A DNA stretch of 38,263 nt from Collinsella sp. (GCA_019419645.1 DXZN01000014.1:1-38263); one strand, 5' to 3'. Counted from the stretch's first letter, positions 28,836 through 36,078 are shown. Made by a program: numbers and translations. The notes: generated from the sequence alone by a model not told the origin.

Positions 28836-30752
28836 ATGGAAGAGGCCTATCGTCAAGCACGCAAGCGCGGCGAGCAGGGACGCCGTCGCGCCATCAGCCA
28901 AAGCGAGCACCCGTACCTTACGGACCTCGATAGCCTCGTTGCCCAGCTCCCCTTAGGTCAGCGAGAGAGCGTTGGCCTAAGGGACATTCCGCTCGAAATG
29001 GTCGTCGGCACGGTTACCAAGGGCCGTCAGTCTGCCTTTTCGTGCAACTTTATGCCCCTGCTGCCGTTTAACACCGAGTTCGCCCGCAAGTGGTCCAACC
29101 TCTACGACATCCAGGTGACCGAGGGCTATCGCGACCCCATCATCGTCACCGAGTTCATGCATCGGTTCTACGTCCAGGAGGGCAACAAGCGCGTCAGCGT
29201 CCTCAAATTCCTGGACGCCCCGACGGTTTCGGCCAAGGTCACCCGCCTCTACCCCGGAAAATGGGATTCCGTCGAAAGTCGCCTGTACGGCGAGTTCTGC
29301 GCGTTTTGGCGCGTCTGCCCCCTATACGAGATCGAGTTCTCGCGCGAGGGAAGCTATGAGACGCTCGCCAAGATGCTCGGTCAGAACCTTATCGAAAAAT
29401 GGCCGCAGAAAAAGGTCGACTACCTGCGCCACACCTTCCTGCTCTTTAAGCGCGCCTACCTGCGCGCCGGCGGCGACCATCTGGACATTACGCCCGCCGA
29501 CGCTATGCTCGTCTACCTCAATGTGTACAACCAGGACCGCCTGCTGGATACGCCGACGGATATCGTCGTAAACCGCCTGTGCAAGATTTGGCGCGAGTTG
29601 GTCATTGCCGGCAAAAGTGATGAGGAGAAGGTCGATCTTGTCGAGGCACCGAGTGTCGATGAGGAAGAGGCGCCCGCCAAGTCCACCTCCGGCGTGCTCA
29701 ACTTCTTTATGGGCAAGACCGTCTACTCGGCGGCCAACCCTCTGCGCATCGCCTTTATCCACGAGTTTCCCTGTGCCACGTCGAGCTGGGACAGCCTACA
29801 CGACCAGGGCCGCCGGTATCTTGATGAGCACTTTGGCGGCATCGTGCGCACCGAGGCGTTCGAGGACTGCCACGATTCGGACGTGTTCTACGCCGCCGTC
29901 GAGACAGCCGTAAAGCACGGGGCGAACGTCATCTTCTCGACCTCACACCGGCTCATGGAATACACGCTCAGGGCGTCAGTCGAGTATCCCCAGGTGCGGT
30001 TCCTTAACTGCTCAATCGGCCTTCCCCACCAAAGCGTCCGCTCGTACTTTGGAAAGATGTACGAGGCCAAGTTCCTACTGGGCGCCCTTGCCGCCAGCAT
30101 GGCGGACAACCATCGCATTGGCTACCACGCGTCGGTCTTTGCGTCGGGCGCGCTTAGCGAGATCAACGCCTTTGCGATTGGCGCCTCGCTGCTCGACCCC
30201 CGTGCGCAAATTATCCTGACCTGGGGCGATGTGCCCGCCGGAGGCCTTGCCGAGGCCATGTGCCGCGAAGGCGTGAGCGTCATGACCGGCGCTGACATGT
30301 CAAAGTCGCTCGAAGACCCTACGGCCTACGGACTCCACCGTCTGGTCGATGACAAGGTCGTCGGCATCGCCATGCCGGTATGGAACTGGGGCCGATACTA
30401 CGAGCTTATCGTGCGAAGCCTGCTGCATGGCACCTGGGATGAGACCAGTGACGACAGTCAGGTTCGCGCCGTCAACTACTGGTACGGCATGAGCTCGGGC
30501 GTTATCGACATTCGCTACGCTCCGGGCCTGCCCTATCAGACGCGCAAACTGGTGCAGCTGCTCCGCAATGGCATCGTAGAGGGTTCCATCAACCCCTTTG
30601 GCGGCGAGCTCCATAGCCAAGACGGTGTGGTGCAGATCGAAGGCTTTCCCCCACTGCCGAGCACGCAAATCGTCGAGATGGACTGGCTGGCCGACAACGT
30701 GGTAGGCACGATACCGCAACCCAACGATGAGCCGAAAGTCCGCGCCCTATGA
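28836..30752 (+). CDS. Cytoplasmic ParB-like / BMP (PnrA-type ligand-binding) fusion protein
   Basis: A 638-residue protein with no signal peptide or membrane segment. The N-terminal ~270 residues include a ParB/sulfiredoxin-like pattern: DIPLEMVVGTVTKGRQ, GYRDPIIVTEF and YVQEGNKRVSVLKF (GNKRV at 116-120). After an acidic linker, residues ~300-600 look like a BMP/PnrA domain (LRIAFIHEFPCATSSWDSLHDQGRRYL ... NVIFSTSHRLME ... RFLNCSIGLPHQSV ... GALAASMADNHRIGYHASVF). BMP proteins are normally secreted lipoproteins that bind nucleosides, so an intracellular copy fused to a ParB-like domain suggests ligand sensing rather than uptake. I believe similar proteins occur in Clostridia. It is translationally coupled (ATGA overlap) to the next gene. 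Confidence 0.85.
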   Translation: MEEAYRQARKRGEQGRRRAISQSEHPYLTDLDSLVAQLPLGQRESVGLRDIPLEMVVGTVTKGRQSAFSCNFMPLLPFNTEFARKWSNLYDIQVTEGYRDPIIVTEFMHRFYVQEGNKRVSVLKFLDAPTVSAKVTRLYPGKWDSVESRLYGEFCAFWRVCPLYEIEFSREGSYETLAKMLGQNLIEKWPQKKVDYLRHTFLLFKRAYLRAGGDHLDITPADAMLVYLNVYNQDRLLDTPTDIVVNRLCKIWRELVIAGKSDEEKVDLVEAPSVDEEEAPAKSTSGVLNFFMGKTVYSAANPLRIAFIHEFPCATSSWDSLHDQGRRYLDEHFGGIVRTEAFEDCHDSDVFYAAVETAVKHGANVIFSTSHRLMEYTLRASVEYPQVRFLNCSIGLPHQSVRSYFGKMYEAKFLLGALAASMADNHRIGYHASVFASGALSEINAFAIGASLLDPRAQIILTWGDVPAGGLAEAMCREGVSVMTGADMSKSLEDPTAYGLHRLVDDKVVGIAMPVWNWGRYYELIVRSLLHGTWDETSDDSQVRAVNYWYGMSSGVIDIRYAPGLPYQTRKLVQLLRNGIVEGSINPFGGELHSQDGVVQIEGFPPLPSTQIVEMDWLADNVVGTIPQPNDEPKVRAL

Positions 30753-31459
30753 AAATCCTTGCCATAGCCGATACCGAAGAACGATGCCTATGGGAGTGCT
30801 TTCGCAAGGAGCGCTTTGAGGGTGTCGACCTGATTTTGTCCGCCGGCGACCTGGACCCGGACTATCTTGAGTTTTTGGTTACGGTCATCAACAAGCCGCT
30901 CATCTACGTGCGCGGCAACCACGATGACCGCTACGTACGTCATGCACCGGGTGGCTGCATCTGTGTCGAAGACACCGTGTACGTGTATCGCGGCGTCCGC
31001 ATTGCGGGACTTGGCGGCTCCATGCGCTACCGAGACGGTGCCAACATGTATACCGAGCGCGAGATGATCAAGCGCATGCGCAAGCTGTCCCGCAAAGTAA
31101 GAATGGTCGGCGGCTGCGATATCTTGCTCACCCATGCACCCGCCGCCGGCGTGGGCGATCTGGATGATCTGCCGCATCGAGGATTCAAATGCTTTAACAC
31201 AGCGCTCGAATCCTGGAACCCCGACTACATGGTGCACGGGCATGTGCACCAATGCTATGGTCGCGACTTTCAGCGTGAGCGCCAGCATGCATGCGGGACA
31301 ACGATCATCAACGCCTGCGGCTATACGCAGTTTGAGCTGGATGAAGCGCGCTACCCCATCCGTGGCTGGCAGGCAGCTTGGCTCAATTCGCAAACTATGC
31401 GCCGCGAGCTCAAGCGTCACGAGGCCATCGAGTCCTCTACCGCCAGAACGCCCTGGTAA
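30749..31459 (+). CDS. Metallophosphoesterase coupled to the BMP fusion gene
   Basis: A 236-residue calcineurin-like phosphoesterase. Motifs in order are IADTE (6-10), SAGDLD (31-36), RGNHDDR (55-61), LTHAPAAGVGDLDD (~126-139) and HGHVHQCYG (~162-170). The first metal motif, normally D-x-H, reads D8-T-E10, so Glu stands where a metal-binding His is usual. Its ATG overlaps the stop of the BMP fusion gene, implying a shared function. The substrate is unknown; phosphodiesters or nucleotide-derived signals are possible. No signal peptide. A GGGACAG-type hairpin follows eight bases after its stop. Confidence 0.9.
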   Translation: MKILAIADTEERCLWECFRKERFEGVDLILSAGDLDPDYLEFLVTVINKPLIYVRGNHDDRYVRHAPGGCICVEDTVYVYRGVRIAGLGGSMRYRDGANMYTEREMIKRMRKLSRKVRMVGGCDILLTHAPAAGVGDLDDLPHRGFKCFNTALESWNPDYMVHGHVHQCYGRDFQRERQHACGTTIINACGYTQFELDEARYPIRGWQAAWLNSQTMRRELKRHEAIESSTARTPW

Positions 31460-31466
31460 CTGCCAA

Positions 31467-31527
31467 CAACCACCACGAAGGGGATAGGCACCTTTATGGT
31501 GGTTTTGCTGACTCGTCCGACCTGTCC
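31467..31527. repeat. GGGACAG-type hairpin repeat (copy 3) with conserved tail
   Basis: AACCACCACGAAGG and CCTTTATGGTGGTT pair (one mismatch, one G-U) around GGATAGGCA. The following tail GCTGACTCGTCCGACCTGTC is identical to that of the copy at 33482-33543, so the repeat unit is ~60 bp rather than the hairpin alone. Confidence 0.8.
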
Positions 31528-31573
31528 ATCACGGTGCTTGTGTAATTAACGAGAACACTCATTGTTTTGTAAG

Positions 31574-31600
31574 GACGGCGCTCACGTGCCGTCTTTTTTT
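31574..31600 (+). terminator. Orphan intrinsic terminator upstream of the sigma-factor gene
   Basis: GACGGCGC-TCAC-GTGCCGTC forms an 8-bp stem with a four-base loop and is followed by seven T residues. It lies 115 bases after the phosphoesterase stop, behind another hairpin, and 92 bases before the sigma-factor start. It may end a short leader or small transcript, or be a back-up terminator. Confidence 0.8.
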
Positions 31601-31691
31601 GTCAACTTATGCAGTCTCGACCGTGTTGTATGTAGAGGGACCTCGCGAGACGCCTTCCCTATATCCACCACGACCAATTGGAGGTGACACT

Positions 31692-32252
31692 ATGCCTGCA
31701 CGCCGTAACCGCAATAGCACGCTCCGATGCGATGCCGATCAGATCGAGCGGGAAGCAAAGCGCTTGGTCGACACGTATTCCGACCTCATCCTTCGATTGT
31801 GCTATTCGGCCCTTGGATCCGCTGACGACGCTCAAGACATCTGCCAGGACACGCTGATCAAGATTCTCCAACGCACTCAACCGTTCGACTCGCTCGAACA
31901 CGAACGTGCTTGGGTGATCCGAGTCGCACTGAACGCATGTCGCGATATCGGCCGTACGCACGCGAATCACCCGGTTGTCGACCTCGATTCGCTCCCCGAT
32001 TTCTGCGCACCCGTAACACATACCGAGCAAGAATTCGCGCAACGCGACTGCGCCATTCTTTCCGCTGTCACGGCCCTGCCTCAAGCACAGCGCATCGCCA
32101 TCTTTTTGCACTACTACGCAGGCATGAGCATCAGGGAAATCGCAGACGCCGTTCACGCGACGCCAGCTGCAACCGCCCAGCACCTTAACCGCGGACGTGC
32201 GTCACTTCGGCTTTCCTTGAAAGGAGACCACAATGACTACGAATTCGAATGA
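31692..32252 (+). CDS. ECF-type RNA polymerase sigma factor
   Basis: A 186-residue sigma-70-family factor of the ECF group, which has only regions 2 and 4. Region 2 is LVDTYSDLILRLCYSALGSADDAQDICQDTLIKILQR, with the ERAWVIRVALNACRDIGR continuation. Region 4 is LPQAQRIAIFLHYYAGMSIREIADAVHATPAATAQHLNRGRASL. The start is the ATG at 31692 behind GGAGG. The 3' end overlaps the next gene by 20 bases, the usual sign of a sigma/anti-sigma pair. Base composition is somewhat less GC-rich than its neighbours. The signal it answers cannot be read from the sequence. Confidence 0.92.
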   Translation: MPARRNRNSTLRCDADQIEREAKRLVDTYSDLILRLCYSALGSADDAQDICQDTLIKILQRTQPFDSLEHERAWVIRVALNACRDIGRTHANHPVVDLDSLPDFCAPVTHTEQEFAQRDCAILSAVTALPQAQRIAIFLHYYAGMSIREIADAVHATPAATAQHLNRGRASLRLSLKGDHNDYEFE

Positions 32253-33363
32253 CTATCGCCACGCCCTGGAGCACATTTCGTTTACCGATAATGCGAAGCA
32301 GCACATGGCAAACTCGATTGCTCAGTCCGTCGCCTCAAGCGATGCGGCGACCGCTCAAAGCAACTTTAATGGCACGCGACGCAAGCCGCGCATCGCCCGC
32401 CATCCCGTAAGAACAGTCGCTCGCATTGCCGCTGTAACGGCAGTCCTCGCTATCGTCATTGGAGGCGCTGGCACGGCTATGGCAACAGGCGTCCTGCCGC
32501 TTCCTTCTGACATGCTTTCCGACATCTTTGACGGACCTGCTTCTCAAACCGAGATCATCGACCGTATTGGCCGGCCCGTCGGTGCTAGCTGCTCCAACAA
32601 CGGAGTCACCGTGACCGCCGACGCCATCATGGGCGACAAGGATATGGTTACCATCGCCTATACGCTTACGTTCGACGATCCCGCTGCCCTGAAAAAACTT
32701 TCCGAGCCGGGCGAGAACGGAACTATCGCCGGAAGTGTCGATGGAAACGTATACGTTGATGGCGAGCATGGCGGCCAAGGCCAATCATGGCTCATTGACA
32801 AGAACCCCAATGACTCCAGCATTCAATACTTTGCACAGTTCAGCGTTGAATCACCCGGCCTTATGGGCAGGACCGTCCGCACGCATATCAACTCTCTCGT
32901 TGTGCCACGTGCTGGCAAAGAGCTTCCCGAGTATAAGAAAATACTTACGGGCCCATGGGATCTTAAGTTCCAGCTGAATTACGAAGATACATCCGTTACG
33001 ATTCCCGCGCCCAAATCGGTCAACTTTAACGGCACCAAGGCGACGATTCAAGAGGCCACCGTATCCTGCGTTGGCGTTTCAGTCCGCTACAACATAGATC
33101 GTTCCATCGAACACGACAACAACAGCGGCAAGATGTCTCAAAACATGGAGGAGTCTATGGATGCCGTTGGCAACATACCCCTCATCGTGACGTTCAAAGA
33201 CGGTCATGTTGAGGACGCAACCAGCCACAGCGGCTATTTCGCAAATAAACTGGATAACGGCACCACTGATGTCCACAAGACCTGGCCGTTCTCGCAAGTT
33301 TGTGACACAGACAAGATTGCAAGCGTACAAATTGGCGATACGGTCATTCCCATGAATTCGTAA
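32233..33363 (+). CDS. Membrane anti-sigma-like protein with a large extracytoplasmic domain
   Basis: A 376-residue type-II membrane protein. A ~60-residue cytoplasmic N-terminus (NDYRHALEHISFTDNAKQHMANSI) precedes one membrane helix (~61-85, Ala/Val/Ile-rich) and a ~290-residue beta-rich exterior part (VTVTADAIMGDKDMVTIAYTLTF ... GTKATIQEATVSCVGVSVRY). This layout matches the DUF4179-type proteins encoded directly after ECF sigma factors in Gram-positive anaerobes. The N-terminal segment would hold the sigma factor until an envelope signal is sensed. There is no classical zinc anti-sigma motif. The ATG follows AAAGGAG and lies within the sigma gene. Confidence 0.85.
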   Translation: MTTNSNDYRHALEHISFTDNAKQHMANSIAQSVASSDAATAQSNFNGTRRKPRIARHPVRTVARIAAVTAVLAIVIGGAGTAMATGVLPLPSDMLSDIFDGPASQTEIIDRIGRPVGASCSNNGVTVTADAIMGDKDMVTIAYTLTFDDPAALKKLSEPGENGTIAGSVDGNVYVDGEHGGQGQSWLIDKNPNDSSIQYFAQFSVESPGLMGRTVRTHINSLVVPRAGKELPEYKKILTGPWDLKFQLNYEDTSVTIPAPKSVNFNGTKATIQEATVSCVGVSVRYNIDRSIEHDNNSGKMSQNMEESMDAVGNIPLIVTFKDGHVEDATSHSGYFANKLDNGTTDVHKTWPFSQVCDTDKIASVQIGDTVIPMNS

Positions 33364-33481
33364 CGCTACGCGGCTCGTATATGCACCCGGTTCCGCACTT
33401 CGCGTCTAAAGATGCGCTGTCATCGAGCAGCGTGAGCGCAAGGCCGCCCGTATGGTCGGCTGAGAACACCTCGTTGCGCTA

Positions 33482-33543
33482 AAAACCACCACGAAGGGGA
33501 CCGGCACCTTTGTGGTGGTTTTGCTGACTCGTCCGACCTGTCC
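33482..33543. repeat. GGGACAG-type hairpin repeat (copy 4) with conserved tail
   Basis: AAAACCACCACGAAGG (33482-33497) and CCTTTGTGGTGGTTTT (33507-33522) pair almost perfectly around GGACCGGCA. The tail GCTGACTCGTCCGACCTGTC is shared with copy 3. The 118 bases before it (33364-33481), after the anti-sigma gene, hold nothing I can support. Confidence 0.85.
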
Positions 33544-33551
33544 CAACGGTT

Positions 33552-33689
33552 TGTCTCAATCTGTAACAGGTAGGGCCCAAATAATCGGTTAGCTGTTACA
33601 GATCGAGACAGACCACGGATGCTCAGCCGAAAATCTCAATCTGTAACAGGTAGGAACGATTTTGCCCCTTAGATGTTACAGATTGAGAT
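33552..33689. repeat. Two tandem hairpins with near-identical arms
   Basis: Hairpin A has arms 33552-33569 (TGTCTCAATCTGTAACAG) and 33593-33610, one mismatch, with a 23-base loop. Hairpin B has arms 33633-33648 and 33674-33689, perfect over 16 bases, with a 25-base loop. The arms of A and B are the same sequence. The loops differ but both begin with GTAGG (after one extra G in B) and end near TTAG. They lie between the anti-sigma gene and the leuB remnant. The loop size matches the 23-base loop of the 11860-11926 hairpin. Confidence 0.88.
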
Positions 33690-33714
33690 ATTTGACAGCT
33701 TGAATCGGCATCGC

Positions 33715-34340
33715 CTACAGCGCGGCGACGACCTTGTCGCCCATCGTCGTGGTGCCGAGGATCTTATCTGCCGGGGTGTTGACATCGGCGATGTCACGGG
33801 TGCGCCAGCCCTCGTCGAGCACGCGCGCCACGGCGCTCTCGATCCACGCGGCTTGCTCGCCCATGTCGAGCGCGTAGGTCAGCAGCATCGCCACCGACAA
33901 GATTTGAGCCAGCGGATTGGCCACGCCGAGCCCCGCGATGTCAGGAGCGCTGCCAGCGCTCGGCCCAAACAGCGATACGCCATCATCCAGCGAGGCAGAG
34001 GCAAGCATACCGAGCGATCCGGTAATCTGAGCCGCCTCATCGGACAGGATGTCGCCGAACATGTTCTCCGTCACCACGACGTCAAAGTCTGCCGGTCGAC
34101 TGATGAGCTGCATGGCGGCGTTGTCGACGAGCAGGTCCTCAAGCTCCACGTCGGAGTACTCCTCGTCTTGCACGCGATGCACGATCTCGCGCCACATGCG
34201 GCTCGTCTCCAGCACGTTGCGCTTATCAACGCTCGTCACCTTGCCGCGACGTTTGCGCGCCGCCTCAAATGCCTGGCGCGCAATGCGCTCAATCTCGTAC
34301 TCGCGATACTCCATCACGTCGACCGCACGCTGACCGGCCG
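33715..34340 (-). pseudogene. leuB: 3-isopropylmalate dehydrogenase, C-terminal remnant
   Basis: About 208 codons match the C-terminal ~60% of LeuB, starting at RAVDVMEYREYEIERIARQAFEAARKRRGKVTSVDKRNVLE and running through WREIVHRV, VDNAAMQLI, FDVVVTENMFGDILSDEAAQITGSLGMLASASL, GLGVANPLAQILSVAMLL to the natural end. The N-terminal ~150 residues, including part of the NAD and substrate site, are missing. No ribosome site or start precedes it; the sequence upstream is leuA coding DNA in another frame. The part that remains has no internal stop. The 5' boundary near 34340 is my estimate of the deletion junction. Confidence 0.88.
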
Positions 34341-34921
34341 CACCCGCAGCGCCCGCGCAGGTCACGGATGCGGGCGCCAAAGTCCCACGGCATGTTGTAG
34401 CCCATCGTATCGGGGATGTTCACGACCGTGGCACCGGCCTTTACGGCCGCCTCGATAATGCGCACCAGAAACTCCTGATCGGAGCGGCCGGCATCCTCGG
34501 CATAAAACTCAACATCGTCAACGAACTTGCGAGCATGTTTGACGGCATGGATCGCTCACTCAATTGCCCTTTCCTCAGTCATATGGAGCTTGTCGCGCAG
34601 GTGACTGGTGCTCACACCCAGCCCTGTATGGATACGGGGCCTCTGGGCCGTTTTGAGCGCCTCTGCAGCCACTTCGATATCCCTGTCGACAGCGCGCGTC
34701 AGGCCGCATACCGTGCATCGGTCGCCCGCAATCTTGCCAATCTCCTGTACGGAGCGAAAGTCACCAGGACTCGAGATGGGAAAGCCCGCCTCGATAACGT
34801 CCACGTTCATGCGCACCAGCTGGCGGGCGATGAAGAGCTTTTCCTCGGTATTCATGCTGGCGCCCGGCGACTGCTCACCGTCGCACAGGGTGGCGTCAAA
34901 GATTGTGATTTTGCGGCTTAT
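34341..34921 (-). pseudogene. leuA: 2-isopropylmalate synthase, N-terminal remnant
   Basis: About 190 codons match the start of LeuA, the first enzyme of leucine synthesis: KITIFDATLCDGEQSPGASMN, NVDVIEAGFPISSPGDF, VCGLTRAVDRDI, RPRIHTGLGVSTSHLRDKL, then, after an in-frame TGA at 34556-34558, VDDVEFYAEDAGRSDQEFL and NIPDTMGYNMPWDFG. The codon in the start position, ideally spaced after AGGAGGAAC, is ATA (34919-34921) instead of ATG. The catalytic LRDGEQ arginine is Cys. The remaining ~60% of the gene is absent; the reading passes directly into leuB sequence, out of frame. All three point changes are consistent with GC-to-AT transitions. Confidence 0.9.
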
Positions 34922-34985
34922 ATGTTCCTCCTGATTGACCGTTTTATGACAGATGGCTTTCAGGAGAGAGAGAAGGCCTAGAGAT

Positions 34986-35044
34986 AGAAAAATACCCGTG
35001 TCGCTCATCACGCCTGAAAGCGGCAGACGATAGCGCACCCGGGT
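34986..35044 (-). terminator. Leucine attenuator terminator
   Basis: On the minus strand, ACCCGGGTGCGCTATC and GATGAGCGACACGGGT form a long stem with small bulges, followed by ATTTTTCT. It lies 30 bases after the leucine leader-peptide stop and 65 bases before the dead leuA start, the expected place for a transcription attenuator. Confidence 0.75.
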
Positions 35045-35074
35045 ACAACAAATCGTTATAGCGAGATTACAACC

Positions 35075-35134
35075 CTAGCGCGCTATCCAATCTAGTAGCG
35101 CTAGGCCTAGGAGCTGTTGCGTGTTCTTAAACAT
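35075..35134 (-). CDS. leuL: Leucine operon leader peptide
   Basis: A 19-residue peptide, MFKNTQQLLGLALLDWIAR, starts at the ATG 35134 behind GGGAG. Five of its residues are Leu, clustered at positions 8-14, and four use the codon CTA (the fifth is CTC), which is otherwise sparse in the window. Ribosome stalling at these codons when charged tRNA-Leu is scarce would prevent formation of the downstream terminator. It is too short for usual gene callers but fits all the features of a leu leader, including position ahead of leuA. It appears intact although the operon it controls is not. Confidence 0.82.
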   Translation of the reverse strand: MFKNTQQLLGLALLDWIAR

Positions 35135-35191
35135 GTTGGGCTCCCTTCGGCCTCGGGTAGTACTACATCGCGCTAAAGTACAACACAAGTA

Positions 35192-35230
35192 AAACCACCA
35201 CAAGGGTGCCTGTCCCCTTCGTGGTGGTTT
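35192..35230. repeat. GGGACAG-type hairpin repeat (copy 5, inverted)
   Basis: AAACCACCACAAGGG (35192-35206) and CCCTTCGTGGTGGTTT pair around TGCCTGTC. This is the same element as copies 2-4 but in the opposite orientation (GGGGACAGGCACC on the minus strand). It lies between the rplA terminator and the leu leader, and both flanking units run on the minus strand. Confidence 0.82.
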
Positions 35231-35235
35231 CGTTG

Positions 35236-35283
35236 ACTCAAAAGCAAGAGACCCGGTCCTGCACGAGGCAGAACCGGGTCTCT
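35236..35283 (-). terminator. Intrinsic terminator of the rplKA operon
   Basis: AGAGACCCGGTTCTGC and GCAGGACCGGGTCTCT form a 16-bp stem (one G-U) with a five-base loop, followed by TGCTTTTG, 37 bases after the rplA stop. Confidence 0.9.
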
Positions 35284-35320
35284 TTAGCAATGCTTGCTTT
35301 GCTCAGGCAGTAACTGTTAG

Positions 35321-36028
35321 TTACTCAGCCAGGAAGTCGCGCTGGATAGCGGGATCGACCTTGACGCCAGGGCCCATGGTGGAAGACACGGAGATGGACT
35401 TGACGTACTTGCCCTTAGCAGAAGAGGGCTTGACGCGCAGGATCTCGGTGTACAGGGCAGCGTAGTTCTCGACGAGCTGCTGCTCAGAGAAGGACTTCTT
35501 GCCCAGGGGCACGTGGCAGATGCCGTAGCGGTCGGCGCGGTACTCAACGCGGCCAGCCTTGAGCTCGGAGACCATCTTGGCGACGTCCATGGTCACGGTG
35601 CCGAGCTTGGGGTTCGGCATGAGGCCACGGGGACCAAGGATCTTACCGATGCGGCCAACCTTGGCCATCATGTTCGGCGTAGCGATAGCGGCGTCGAAGT
35701 TGATCTCGCCCTTCTGAATCTGGGCGACAAGCTCGTCGGAACCGATGATGTCGGCGCCGGCAGCCTCAGCCTCGCGGGCCTTCTCGCCCTCGGCGAAGAC
35801 GGCAACACGAACGGTCTTGCCGGTGCCGTGGGGCAGGGAGATGGAACCACGGATGTTCTGGTCAGCCTTACGAGTATCGATGCCCAGACGGAAGTGGGCC
35901 TCGACGGTCTCGTCGAACTTGGCGGTGTCGAGCTCCTTGATGAGCTTGGCAGCCTGAAGGGGGGTGTAGAGCGTGGCGCGGTCGATCTTCTCGGCAGCGG
36001 CGTTATAGCTCTTACCATGCTTAGCCAT
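35321..36028 (-). CDS. rplA: 50S ribosomal protein L1
   Basis: The 235-residue L1 protein forms the mobile stalk at the E-site and, in many bacteria, represses the L11 operon by binding its mRNA. Conserved segments are FDETVEAHFRLGIDTRKADQNIRG, SISLPHGTGKTVRVAVFAEG, the VGRIGKILGPRGLMPNPKLGTVT signature, and the late STMGPGVKVD. The start is the ATG at 36028, eight bases after AGGAGG; an ATG two codons earlier is too near the ribosome site. It is the last gene of the rpmG-tRNA-secE-nusG-rplK-rplA unit and ends with a strong terminator. The usual downstream neighbour rplJ lies ~28 kb away. Confidence 0.98.
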   Translation of the reverse strand: MAKHGKSYNAAAEKIDRATLYTPLQAAKLIKELDTAKFDETVEAHFRLGIDTRKADQNIRGSISLPHGTGKTVRVAVFAEGEKAREAEAAGADIIGSDELVAQIQKGEINFDAAIATPNMMAKVGRIGKILGPRGLMPNPKLGTVTMDVAKMVSELKAGRVEYRADRYGICHVPLGKKSFSEQQLVENYAALYTEILRVKPSSAKGKYVKSISVSSTMGPGVKVDPAIQRDFLAE

Positions 36029-36078
36029 GTGCATTACCTCCTGTGGTTAAACGGGCGTGAGCCCTCCCACATCGTATC

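Noticed and set aside
33364..33481. Possible remnant of a minus-strand gene (reading like SADHTGGLALTLLDDSAS)
   Set aside because: Only ~40 codons, no start or ribosome site, and no family I recognise; it could be chance in GC-rich DNA.
33552..33689. Possible short CRISPR array
   Set aside because: Each unit is itself an inverted repeat with differing loops, only two units exist, there is no regular direct-repeat/spacer spacing, and no cas genes are nearby.
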